Positions 16,901 through 22,587 of a stretch of DNA of 22,587 bases are shown piece after piece. Numbering within the stretch: position 1 is the first letter of the stretch; every line of letters starts with the position of its first letter. The position numbers were made by a program, and so were the translations under genes. The notes beneath the pieces are model-generated. The model saw only the letters and a program-made list of their open reading frames with translations, did no database searches and was not told the origin of the DNA. Source of the DNA: a virus; the IMG/VR virus record IMGVR_UViG_3300006641_000196, positions 1-22,587 of that record. One strand, written 5' to 3'.

Positions 16901-18950
16901 ATCTATATTGTTCTATTTTATCCTTATCTTGTTCTTGGATTGCTAGTTTCTCAAAAGCTGTTCTCTGACTTGCATATTGTGCAACTATCTGATTTCTCAT
17001 GACTTCTGTAGTTAAAAGATCTATTTCTAATTTTTTATTAGCAGCAGCAGCGGCTATAGCACGCTGACGTTCAGCGTTAATTTCTGCTTCTGGACGCGGA
17101 TTACTCTGTCTTCTAGAGCTACTAGTTTGTTGATTTATTTCAGATAAACGTCTCTGATAAGCAGTTTCTATTTCCTGAAATCTTGGTGTATTTTGCTGAA
17201 CACCAGTAGAGGTAATTTTAGTAGTAAGTCTATTAGCCTCACTAAGAGCTTTATTATAATTTTCAATATTGGTAGCAGATGCTCGAATAGCGTCTCCTTG
17301 TGTTAAAAAGGATGAGGCAAAAGCATCATTTGTTTTTCTACCTAAGTTTAAACTTTCTATAAATTTCTGTATTTTTTCTGCTACATATTCTATAGCAGCA
17401 CTGAAAGGGTTAGCAAAACCAGTAATAGCTGAAAATAAAGTACCTGCTATATCTAAGATAGCAAAAACTGTTACAAAACGTCCTAATAGTGTCAAAGTGC
17501 CGCCTGCAATTCTACCTAGAAACTGAAAGCCAGTTGCTATAGCATTAATAGCTCCACCTGTTTTTTGTGCAGCACCACTCAGCCCACTGTAGGACTGACC
17601 TAATTTACTATTAGTTTCTGTTAGTTGAGCTGTAATAATATTTGTTTTAGCTATCTTTTCATTTGTCTCTTGAATTTTTTGTTGACGATCTGCTATAAGT
17701 GCGGTTTGTTGAGGAGTTAAGACACCTCCTGCTGCTGGTTGTATAGTTTGTATTGCTGTTTGTAGCTGAGCTATTTTAGCCCTTCTACCTGCTTGTAATC
17801 TTTCTTGTTCAGCTATCTGAGCATCTAGTGCCTGTCTAATTCTTGGAAGATCTGCAGGAGCAGGGCCCTGGGCCAGTAGCCCCAGTGTTTCTCTTGTTTG
17901 TTTTTGTATATCTCTAGGTCCTGCAAGACTTTTACTAGATAGTTTATCAGCCGCTACTTGAGCCTCTGTTATTGATTTGGTGAAACCTTTAAATTCTCCC
18001 GTAGCTCTAGTTAACCAATTAGTTGTTGTAGCGGCAGCACCTTGGATAGATTTAGTATAAGAAGCAACTCCCTCTTTCGTAACTTGACCTAATTTAGAAA
18101 ATATCAAAGATCCGATAATAGCTGCTAAACCTGCTAGATTAGTTACATCTTTATTAAAAAACTCAATTATAGGATTTAAAATAGTAGTTAATACTTGTCC
18201 TAATTTAATAGCTAAATCTTGTAAATTAGCTGCAAGTCTATTAAGATTCTGAGAGCTATCTGAGATAGAAGTATCTACGTTTCTATACTTATTAGTTCCC
18301 TCTTCGATAACAGCATTGGCAAAAGCCTGACGACGTTCAAAGTTAGTTAAAGTCGAGGCTGCCTTTCCTACTTTTGTAGCGTAGCGCTCTACTGCAGGCT
18401 CTATACGAGTAAAAATACCAAGTTCGTCTAAAAGTTCAGGCTCTAATTTACCTACGCCTCGTACAAGTCTCTGTAAAGAGTCGGTAAGGTCTCTACCAAG
18501 AGCTTTAGAAGCTCTAGTAGCAATATCACTTAATTGCTCGATTTGCTCTCCTCCAAGTCCCGCAGACAAAGCAATACCTGCGTTTTGCGCAGATTCAGTT
18601 AGAGATAACTGGTTACGAGTTATTGACTTAATTGAAGATATGATCTTTGGCCCGTCTTGTCCAAGAGACTGCGCTAAAGAACCTACACCTTCTACTAAGG
18701 CTTGAGAACGAGCGGCAGCACTAAGAGCACTAAAAGACTGTTGTAAAGCAAAGGTAGTTGCGGCGGCGCCTGCATAAGCTGCGACTAGTCCTCCTAGACC
18801 GCTAGCCTGAGAAGCAAATTCGCGACCAGTATTGGTAGACTGATTAGCAAGTCTGGTTTGTTTCTTACTAAGTTCGTCTATTTGTTGTCCGGTTTGCGGA
18901 AAACCTTGTGTAGTTGATTTAGTTACTATAGTATTTATAATACTAGCCAC
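13962..18950 (-). CDS. Tape measure protein (lambda gpH type)
   Basis: Protein of 1662 residues that sets tail length, fills the tube lumen and is released during DNA entry. An N-terminal hydrophobic segment (about 51-80, LGGLVAAYAGAAATTFALQQ) and a second one (about 478-520, GGTLTLLGRFVTVFAILDIA) could insert in the host membrane. Long Glu/Gln/Lys/Arg-rich coiled-coil stretches fill much of 560-1440. The C-terminal part fits the lambda tape measure family: about 1444-1505 (NGTKTAKQVFRDFMFSLATE), a Gly-rich stretch, and VPALLEPGEFVIRR near 1576. The start is GTG, supported by AAGGAG 5 nt upstream and by a Met-free start consistent with residues MASIINT; it overlaps the T frame by 8 nt. At about 0.15 nm per residue a tail near 250 nm is expected, which is an estimate. 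Confidence 0.95.
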   Translation of the reverse strand: MASIINTIVTKSTTQGFPQTGQQIDELSKKQTRLANQSTNTGREFASQASGLGGLVAAYAGAAATTFALQQSFSALSAAARSQALVEGVGSLAQSLGQDGPKIISSIKSITRNQLSLTESAQNAGIALSAGLGGEQIEQLSDIATRASKALGRDLTDSLQRLVRGVGKLEPELLDELGIFTRIEPAVERYATKVGKAASTLTNFERRQAFANAVIEEGTNKYRNVDTSISDSSQNLNRLAANLQDLAIKLGQVLTTILNPIIEFFNKDVTNLAGLAAIIGSLIFSKLGQVTKEGVASYTKSIQGAAATTTNWLTRATGEFKGFTKSITEAQVAADKLSSKSLAGPRDIQKQTRETLGLLAQGPAPADLPRIRQALDAQIAEQERLQAGRRAKIAQLQTAIQTIQPAAGGVLTPQQTALIADRQQKIQETNEKIAKTNIITAQLTETNSKLGQSYSGLSGAAQKTGGAINAIATGFQFLGRIAGGTLTLLGRFVTVFAILDIAGTLFSAITGFANPFSAAIEYVAEKIQKFIESLNLGRKTNDAFASSFLTQGDAIRASATNIENYNKALSEANRLTTKITSTGVQQNTPRFQEIETAYQRRLSEINQQTSSSRRQSNPRPEAEINAERQRAIAAAAANKKLEIDLLTTEVMRNQIVAQYASQRTAFEKLAIQEQDKDKIEQYRLTIKILEDQEIQYLKYFDSIVGAYGYANQTILNNNKKLAEEFQKRLSIGPTEAVDQVVRGLTRVDEQSKVTIKQIGASGVVLTTTLQKVEKDGFTVFETAAINSNLAIGRLNKDMMSGTVSADTISAGIANLQRELKALTRELEINPFNDSQLADIQNAIDRFTVLRDRLASLEVVAKDLKDAFTGSIQAAGTLARTGTVSNTGQIALTGDQQKTNQLQFLSNIVNSTKTIKELENDRQRNLSEIVVLERAQDEASRRGLNITAEQYKQLEDARASYAILNKEIENANNQQKALTGEAVAFTRQMEDLRVTTERRTQELRNQLEIQIQQNTVARVQADNALENLKGQISATKQRLNVELTAARGEAGVKRLEKEKTLLEIEVAKIERAKQLLEVRQQLRDVEAESLKIFIAGRAQQQLLPVEAKLGLGEAFAGLTNPQAQEQLQFQKQIIELESALSQTVVDYDNAAQKNLEAAQKEVDSAAKKVQVAQKEEEIVKRRGQIEAARIQAEYELQRTENINRVSSLTREDTLAEAQQTLAITQIQSQAAIQKLELDLVEERARQIKAQADIFDRHSKAIADVFAKDQAIRTVQVQDPNLRLGTADFNTEVEKVASEFSKSLRSGIAVGTNYQSDLGAQRDIIRSTTNAQLQGIRESTAAGITQRATERQGLYEQAGLQSQIRDARLGGLAEETAAATARAKDATQAALDEKVLAENRLNIRNQELKNERDRLLQQKERQEAELRLLKQIAALKSDNLFVALADSIDIFRNKTTDFITTMLTDVINGTKTAKQVFRDFMFSLATEIQKAIIKKTVAEPISNALAGGLSSGLMGATGMTGAGVSGFFSSIGNLFSGLNATPTGVGIVAPGVIGTGSAIGGPVKHMAAGGYAGLRDRVPALLEPGEFVIRRPAAMAIGGQTLNQMNATGQTAPGNVMVNVNNQGTSQEVVGTPKVSVNGRDMIVDIVVRDIQNNGPIRKTLRGM

Positions 18951-19290
18951 TCTGTCTCCTTGATCTTAAGTTTTCGTGATGCTGCATATACTGATTAATA
19001 ATATATGTTAGCAGTTCAAATACCTCTCGTCTATCTTCTATTTCATAAAAATCAAAAATGTCTCCTATACCAGAAAAACTTTTACCTAACCAAACACCAT
19101 TCATACCTTCTATCATATCTGGTAGTACAGAAAATAGCATAAGAGCCTGTTGAGCTTCTAAAGATAAATCTCCTGGTTCAATAGGAATATCTTCCTCAAC
19201 AGGCTCTTTGCCCATTTGTCGACATATTTCAAAATATTGTTCTTTAGTTATGTTACCTCCAGCAAAAGTCTCCCGGAGGTAACTACTCAG
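18943..19290 (-). CDS. T reading frame of the GT tail assembly chaperone (made by -1 frameshift)
   Basis: This frame gives 115 residues (LSSYLRETFAGGNITKEQYF...) ending in RSRRQSG. It is open from 19314, where a stop lies just upstream (19315-19317), so it overlaps the G frame by only 28 nt, and the slippery heptamer lies in that overlap. Frameshifting joins the 144 residues of G to these 115 to make a GT fusion of 259 residues. The only ATG in the frame (19215) has no ribosome site and lies inside the conserved part, so separate translation is unlikely. The sequence is typical of the T domain in lambda-type phages (SLEAQQALMLFSVLPDM, IFDFYEIEDRREVFELLTYI). By analogy with lambda, GT binds the tape measure protein through G and recruits tail tube subunits through T, and is absent from the finished tail. 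Confidence 0.93.
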   Translation of the reverse strand: MSSYLRETFAGGNITKEQYFEICRQMGKEPVEEDIPIEPGDLSLEAQQALMLFSVLPDMIEGMNGVWLGKSFSGIGDIFDFYEIEDRREVFELLTYIINQYMQHHENLRSRRQSG

Positions 19291-19296
19291 TTTTTT
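19252..19296 (-). promoter_or_regulatory. Programmed -1 ribosomal frameshift element
   Basis: The slippery heptamer A AAA AAC (19296-19290) is in the correct register of the G frame (GTA AAA AAC TGA), directly before the G stop codon. After a 6-nt spacer, a perfect 9-bp hairpin follows: GTTACCTCC (19283-19275), a 14-nt loop, GGAGGTAAC (19260-19252). Slippery site, spacer and hairpin all match the classical arrangement. The -1 frame leads straight into the T reading frame. A pseudoknot is possible but I see no strong second stem. Confidence 0.93.
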
Positions 19297-19721
19297 ACTG
19301 TCGTTTCTCTTTTCTTAATAGAGAAAGCTTCTAAGTCATTTACAGTATCAGTAATGAACTGATCAAAAATACTACTATTTTTTAGTAGTTCAAGAGCTTC
19401 TTCTTGAGAATAAACAATTTCATCTTCTGGATTTAAAGAAGATATATCGGCTGGTAGTAGTTTTGGTAGGTGCTTAATCTTTAAGCCTTTCCAGCCTTTA
19501 ATTACGCGTTCAGCGTAAGCCTCAACAAACTTGTCATTATCCACCTCCTCTTCTCTTTGGCGGGTGCGTTTGTTGAATTTGTACACTAGTGCCTGATTTC
19601 TAATTTTTACTAAGTCTTCTCTGGGAACATAGCTTATTGTAACTACGAATCCATCAACATCTGGGAAGTCAACATCAATAGTTTTATCCCCAGAAACAAG
19701 TAGTGATTTAATTTTAGACAT
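19287..19721 (-). CDS. Tail assembly chaperone G
   Basis: Chaperone of 144 residues for tail tube assembly, equivalent to lambda gpG. The pattern is that of the phage tail assembly chaperone family: DVDFPDVDGFVVTISYVPRE, an FNKRTRQREEEVDNDKFVEA stretch, VIKGWKGLKIK, PEDEIVYSQEEALELLKNSS and TDTVNDLEAFS. It ends in Lys/Arg-rich residues over the slippery codons, then TGA. The ATG has GAGG about 5 nt upstream. Most ribosomes should stop here and a minority make GT; excess G over GT is what the lambda model needs. The gene lies between the major tail protein gene and the tape measure gene, the conserved position. Confidence 0.95.
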   Translation of the reverse strand: MSKIKSLLVSGDKTIDVDFPDVDGFVVTISYVPREDLVKIRNQALVYKFNKRTRQREEEVDNDKFVEAYAERVIKGWKGLKIKHLPKLLPADISSLNPEDEIVYSQEEALELLKNSSIFDQFITDTVNDLEAFSIKKRETTVKN

Positions 19722-19742
19722 TTTTCCTCATAATTTAAAAAT

Positions 19743-19817
19743 AAAGTGGCGCTTACCGTTTGATCGACGCACGATCGGATGAGGGGATCCCGAAAGATTG
19801 TCGCGGTAAGCGCCTTT
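19743..19817 (-). promoter_or_regulatory. Large structured hairpin between major tail protein and chaperone genes
   Basis: A perfect 11-bp inverted repeat GGCGCTTACCG / CGGTAAGCGCC (19804-19814 and 19748-19758) encloses 45 bases. Three further A-T pairs (19815-19817 with 19743-19745) can form across a 2-nt bulge. Inside are a small hairpin GATCG-TGCGT-CGATC (19776-19762), a possible ATCT-TTCG-GGAT hairpin, and the palindrome GGGATCCC. On the transcript the outer stem is followed by ACTTTATTTTTAAA, a T-rich run. The element is more GC-rich than its surroundings. It may act as a partial terminator, as an mRNA stability element, or as a protein-binding site that lowers chaperone expression relative to the major tail protein. 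Its existence as a structure is clear; its role is inference. Confidence 0.7.
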
Positions 19818-19826
19818 GGTATTAAG

Positions 19827-19850
19827 TTAACTAGCCCCTCAACTAGTTAA
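19827..19850 (-). promoter_or_regulatory. Hairpin immediately after the major tail protein stop codon
   Basis: A perfect 8-bp stem TTAACTAG / CTAGTTAA with an 8-nt loop (TTGAGGGG) begins 4 nt after the TAA of the major tail protein gene. It is AT-rich and has no T tract behind it, so it is not a classical intrinsic terminator. It could protect the 3' end of a processed major-tail-protein mRNA, or work with the larger hairpin 10 nt further on. Confidence 0.55.
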
Positions 19851-19853
19851 ATG

Positions 19854-21110
19854 TTACTTCTTAGCGTATAGGTCTACTTCACCACCGGTTGTAACGGTAT
19901 TGACTGGTTCCTGTGCTTTGAAGTTTACTGATATTGAAATAATATCTTCAATTCCGTGAGTTGGAACGTCAAATACTATTGCAGGCATATTGAGTGCTAG
20001 GTATGGAGCAGTAACTCCTCCAACAACTAGGTTTGCATTTGAGAATGCAGTAGGAGCTGGGCGACGATCATTAGCTAGATCACGTAGGAATTGAGCAGAA
20101 TCTCCGTCTGCACCACGTAGGTAAGCAGTGAATGATCCTGTTACTTCTCTAGAACCCGTGAAGCTACCAATAGGGGTATTGACCTTTGATAGTTCTTCTG
20201 GAGTGATGAAGGTGATATTATTGTTATAGTTGAAGGTGAGAGCCGTGATTGGGAAAGTATAAGTTGTTGAAGAACCGCCTGCAGGCTGAAACTTAACAGT
20301 TAGGCTTGAAAGTCTATTCTTAATGAAGCTTGCAGTAGAGATTGTTCCTGCTACGTTCCACTGATCCCAAGGTTGATAAGAATGAGTTGCAGTAGTTACG
20401 TAAGCATTGCTGTTAGCGTCTATTGTGGTTCCATTATTTAAAATACCACCAAACACAGATACTGCATTATTTCTAGGAGTACCAGTTAGTTCGATTAGGT
20501 TAGTGCCAAATCCAGACCAAGTAGTAGTAGCAACTGCGTCAATAGCAGCGTCTACTGCAGCCTGATTAACTGCTGTATTAGATACCTGATATATAACGTT
20601 ATCAAGTTTAAAATACAAATTATAAGCAGTAGATGTACCGAAATTAGGTGTATGAGCAGCAGTATTACCGCTAGCATTTCTAGCAGCACTAGCAAACTTT
20701 CCACCTGCCTGCCATACGCTAGTAAGCTTATTGGTAGTATAGGTAGAAGTATTTGACATAAGAGCTTGCCATAGATACCAATCTGAGGTAGGCATTGAAT
20801 TACCTGACGTGTGAACCAAAGTACCGCCAGTAGTATTTTCAATACCAGTTGGACGGATATATGCTTGGAAATTCCACTCTACAGGGTTCATTGCTGTTTT
20901 AAAACGCTTACTAGAGCGATCTGGTGTAGTACCGCTCTCTAAGCTGTTGATGTCCTGAGTAGCTGCAGCCTGTGACATTGCATAACCTGCAAGGATTTCA
21001 ACCTTCCAAGTATTTGCCGGTGTCATTGCTGATACTGCGTCTCCATCGTTAAGACTTACAGTAGAAAGGAACACTTCACTATTTCTTTGAAGGTTCAATG
21101 TTTGTGCCAT
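19854..21110 (-). CDS. Major tail tube protein
   Basis: Protein of 418 residues that should polymerise into the tail tube (lambda gpV role). The N-terminal region includes WKVEILAGYAM, INSLESGTTPDRSSKRFKTA and VEWNFQAYIRPT. The end has FITPEELSKVNTPIGSFTGS, VTGSFTAYLRG and PTHGIEDIISISVNFKAQEP, a pattern I know from major tail proteins of phages. It is longer than lambda gpV; the central 110-260 region may be an added surface domain. The ATG has a strong AAGGAG 6 nt upstream. The gene is the only one flanked by sizeable gaps on both sides, with a candidate promoter before and hairpins after, which suits the need for many copies. Codon choice seems shifted (more CTT, AAC, TTC, ATT) compared with neighbours. 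Confidence 0.93.
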   Translation of the reverse strand: MAQTLNLQRNSEVFLSTVSLNDGDAVSAMTPANTWKVEILAGYAMSQAAATQDINSLESGTTPDRSSKRFKTAMNPVEWNFQAYIRPTGIENTTGGTLVHTSGNSMPTSDWYLWQALMSNTSTYTTNKLTSVWQAGGKFASAARNASGNTAAHTPNFGTSTAYNLYFKLDNVIYQVSNTAVNQAAVDAAIDAVATTTWSGFGTNLIELTGTPRNNAVSVFGGILNNGTTIDANSNAYVTTATHSYQPWDQWNVAGTISTASFIKNRLSSLTVKFQPAGGSSTTYTFPITALTFNYNNNITFITPEELSKVNTPIGSFTGSREVTGSFTAYLRGADGDSAQFLRDLANDRRPAPTAFSNANLVVGGVTAPYLALNMPAIVFDVPTHGIEDIISISVNFKAQEPVNTVTTGGEVDLYAKK

Positions 21111-21151
21111 AATTAACTCCTTAATATAACCCTATGAGTTAGGCGGTCCCT

Positions 21152-21193
21152 CTTATATTTTATAAGTATAACACCACTTACTATAGGGCGCAA
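21152..21193 (-). promoter_or_regulatory. Candidate sigma70-like promoter and adjacent dyad before the major tail protein gene
   Basis: TTGCGC (21193-21188) and TATACT (21170-21165) are separated by 17 bp; the -10 box matches consensus at five of six bases, the -35 box at three. Overlapping the -10 end is the dyad CTTATA-AAA-TATAAG (21166-21152), which could be an operator or a small hairpin. The site lies in the 95-bp gap 21111-21205, which otherwise holds only the AAGGAG of the next gene and a 6-bp pair CCCTAT/ATAGGG. In AT-rich DNA such boxes arise often by chance. Confidence 0.4.
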
Positions 21194-21205
21194 ATAATAA
21201 AAATT

Positions 21206-21688
21206 TCAAATGTTAGAATCTTGTATATATATTACTAATGCTCTAATCTCTGCCACTCCATAAGGATCCATTATACCTTCATCAGTAGACAGGGACTCTA
21301 CTCTGCATTCGGTTACGTTTAAACTTTTAAAAGAAGGACGATATTTCATAGAATCTATAATATACTGTACATCCTGAGCAAGATCAGCTGTAACCTCTAT
21401 AGAATTATCGTCGCTATACACATAACCTCTAATTTCTAAAATAAAACTACAGAAAACTTGTGCATCTCCTATTCTGCTTCTAGTTTCAGAACTCATAGGG
21501 TAACAATACACACTAGGAAAATCATTTATAGTATTTAAGTATTCTTGTTTTGCAAAAGCGTTGTTATTAATGTTGGTACAAAAAGTATAAGGGCTGCGAG
21601 GACTATTAGGTAAACTTTCTATGCCTCCGTCTATCAGCTTGAGAGCTGTGACTATTTCATTTATAATTTGCCTGCGTTTGCTACTCAT
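21206..21688 (-). CDS. Tail terminator-like protein, copy 2
   Basis: Protein of 160 residues in the position of the tail terminator (lambda gpU role), just before the major tail protein gene. It begins RRQIINEIVTALKLIDGGIE and ends with GIMDPYGVAEIRALVIYIQD; the middle has NDFPSVYCYP and a VTADLAQDVQYIIDSMKYR helix. This alpha/beta layout with an N-terminal RxxII..I...LK.IDG helix and a DPYGxxEI end is seen in terminator-like or minor tail proteins. It starts at a TAATG junction with its paralogue. Terminators cap the tube and form the interface to the head connector. Assignment rests on position and pattern; whether this copy or the other is the true terminator cannot be told. Confidence 0.7.
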   Translation of the reverse strand: MSSKRRQIINEIVTALKLIDGGIESLPNSPRSPYTFCTNINNNAFAKQEYLNTINDFPSVYCYPMSSETRSRIGDAQVFCSFILEIRGYVYSDDNSIEVTADLAQDVQYIIDSMKYRPSFKSLNVTECRVESLSTDEGIMDPYGVAEIRALVIYIQDSNI

Positions 21689-22134
21689 TAGTCATCCACA
21701 TCATATATTACCAGTACTCTAATTTCTCCAAGACCGTATGGATCTAATAATCCAGAATCAGAATCTATCGAGGATACTTCTGCCGATATAATTCTGCTAT
21801 TTTGGGTAAATTTAATTCTTTCTAGAGCATGGGTAATATCTTCTATTATATCTTCAAGTTTATACATACTATTTTCTTCATATGTATATACTCTTACCAC
21901 AACTTCCATTGATCCTTGAGTATTTGTTTTAGAGTTATAAGAGTAGGTTTCTACGCCTCCCTGTACATATATACTAGGAAAATCATTTATTTGGTCTATA
22001 TATTTCAATCCTTTAAATACGTTTTGAGATAAATTAGTTTTAAAATTATAACCATAGGAACTAGTTGCACCGTCTATAGTTTTAAGTTGTGCTATAATAA
22101 AGTTAATTATTTCTCTACGTCTACTAGTTGCCAT
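21688..22134 (-). CDS. Tail terminator-like protein, copy 1
   Basis: A 148-residue paralogue of the following protein. Shared parts are RRREIINFIIAQLKTIDGA at the N-terminus, INDFPSIYV in the middle, a helix LEDIIEDITHALERIKFTQN, and GLLDPYGLGEIRVLVIYDVD at the end. Overall length and order of these parts agree, so the two genes arose by tandem duplication. The start lies 1 nt after the stop of the upstream gene. Likely a tail terminator or a neck/tail joining protein. One copy may cap the tube while the other has a connector role, but the sequence does not tell which. Confidence 0.7.
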   Translation of the reverse strand: MATSRRREIINFIIAQLKTIDGATSSYGYNFKTNLSQNVFKGLKYIDQINDFPSIYVQGGVETYSYNSKTNTQGSMEVVVRVYTYEENSMYKLEDIIEDITHALERIKFTQNSRIISAEVSSIDSDSGLLDPYGLGEIRVLVIYDVDD

Positions 22135-22135
22135 A

Positions 22136-22587
22136 TTATAAGCTTCGCTCTGCTTTTACGAGATTGAATCTTTTTGAAAATAGATTTCTAGTCACAGAGT
22201 TTAGTGATGAATCTATAAGATCTCTTGGATTTCTACTAGTAGTTTCATGTATCCAATATCTAGGATCGTAGTAATATTGCATAGCTTGAGAACGCATATC
22301 TGCTATTACTTTAAGGCTCTGTACAAATCTTCCGGTTCTATAGGTTAAAACTTTTCTAGATAGAGGAGGGCCTCCAACAGGACCTATGGGCATTCTACGC
22401 ATCATCTCTCTTTGAGTAAGAGCAGTTATAGTATCATTAGTAATAAAATCTCCCATAGAAGGTTGCTTAGTTTCTCTTAATAATCTTCTAGCAGGAGCAG
22501 TTCTACTTGTAAAAGCGGAGCTTTTACGACGGGGTATATTTACCCTAACTTTACCTTGTGGTATACTTCCAGCAGGAACATCGTCTT
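22136..22587 (-). CDS. Neck / tail-completion protein candidate, N-terminus missing
   Basis: The reading frame runs in from the right edge, so only the last 149 codons are seen; an internal Met at 22456 is not a convincing start because the frame stays open through PRRKSSAFTSRTAPARRLLR upstream of it. The visible protein is basic. It includes GPVGGPPLSRKVLTYRTGRF, VQSLKVIADM, an aromatic YYYDPRYWI stretch, and RDLIDSSLNSVTRNLFSKRF. The TYRTGRFxxS...DPRDLIxxSxxxxxxxxFxxRF layout reminds me of neck or tail-completion proteins in marine phages, and the position before the terminator genes fits lambda gpZ. The function is a guess from position and pattern. Confidence 0.6.
   Translation of the reverse strand, partial: DDVPAGSIPQGKVRVNIPRRKSSAFTSRTAPARRLLRETKQPSMGDFITNDTITALTQREMMRRMPIGPVGGPPLSRKVLTYRTGRFVQSLKVIADMRSQAMQYYYDPRYWIHETTSRNPRDLIDSSLNSVTRNLFSKRFNLVKAERSL

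Noticed and set aside
18943-19215. A stand-alone gene starting at ATG 19215
   Set aside because: No ribosome site lies before this ATG, conserved T-domain residues lie upstream of it, and the frameshift element explains expression of the frame as part of GT.
19748-19814. The hairpin region as a tRNA or tRNA-like gene
   Set aside because: Length of 67 bases and outer GGCGCTT/AAGCGCC pairing look tRNA-like at first. But the stem runs 11 bp without a break, the inner hairpin loop has 5 instead of 7 bases, and there is no GTTCGAATC-type T arm or clear anticodon arm.
22136-22456. A complete 106-residue gene starting at ATG 22456
   Set aside because: The frame is open to the right edge of the window, there is no ribosome site before this ATG, and the upstream codons give a plausible basic protein segment; the gene is truncated by the window.

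Overview
This window is the tail-morphogenesis region of a tailed double-stranded DNA phage (or prophage) with a long, flexible, lambda-type siphovirus tail. Every gene I accept is on the minus strand, so the transcription order runs from the right edge (22587) to the left edge (1). The DNA is AT-rich by eye. The lambda-type tail tip (gpM, gpL, gpI and gpJ homologues, with NlpC/P60 and JAB peptidases) suggests a Gram-negative host. The style of the fibre and decoration domains resembles tail proteins I remember from marine phages and viral metagenomes; that is an impression from memory, not a search result. The window has no integrase, terminase, capsid, replication or lysis gene, so lifestyle cannot be judged.

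Layout in transcription order: (1) a truncated neck/tail-completion candidate (22587-22136); (2) two tandem paralogous tail-terminator-like genes (22134-21206); (3) a 95-bp gap with a possible promoter; (4) the major tail tube protein (21110-19854); (5) a 132-bp gap holding two hairpins, one with an 11-bp perfect stem; (6) the tail assembly chaperones G and GT, joined by a clear programmed -1 frameshift (heptamer A AAA AAC, 6-nt spacer, perfect 9-bp hairpin); (7) a 1662-residue tape measure protein (18950-13962); (8) a gpM-like and a gpL-like tail-tip protein, both carrying extra N-terminal domains, the latter with the four-cysteine iron-sulfur signature; (9) two tandem NlpC/P60-type proteins and a separate JAMM peptidase, which together replace the fused lambda gpK; (10) two tandem gpI-like proteins with ubiquitin-like N-termini; (11) the gpJ-like hub protein, interrupted near its N-terminus by a 129-residue Hint (intein-like) domain; (12) a 1039-residue protein with fibronectin-III-like domains that appears to be the distal half of gpJ as a separate gene; (13) two tail fibre or tail-tip appendage proteins, the last built around 23 perfectly phased 11-residue repeats.

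The genes form one tightly coupled cluster. Most junctions are 1-nt TAATG overlaps or 8- to 20-nt overlaps, and only two gaps exceed 50 bp, both flanking the major tail protein gene. The logic is that of lambda tail assembly: the hub and tip proteins form the initiator, the tape measure protein coated by G/GT recruits tube subunits, and the terminator proteins cap the tube and the neck protein joins it to the head.

The most interesting points are the Hint domain whose last Asn is followed by Lys instead of a splicing nucleophile; the doubled NlpC and doubled ubiquitin-like gpI genes around a single JAMM peptidase; the textbook frameshift element; and the structured gap just after the major tail protein gene. 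The 41 bases left of the last stop codon show no feature I can support.
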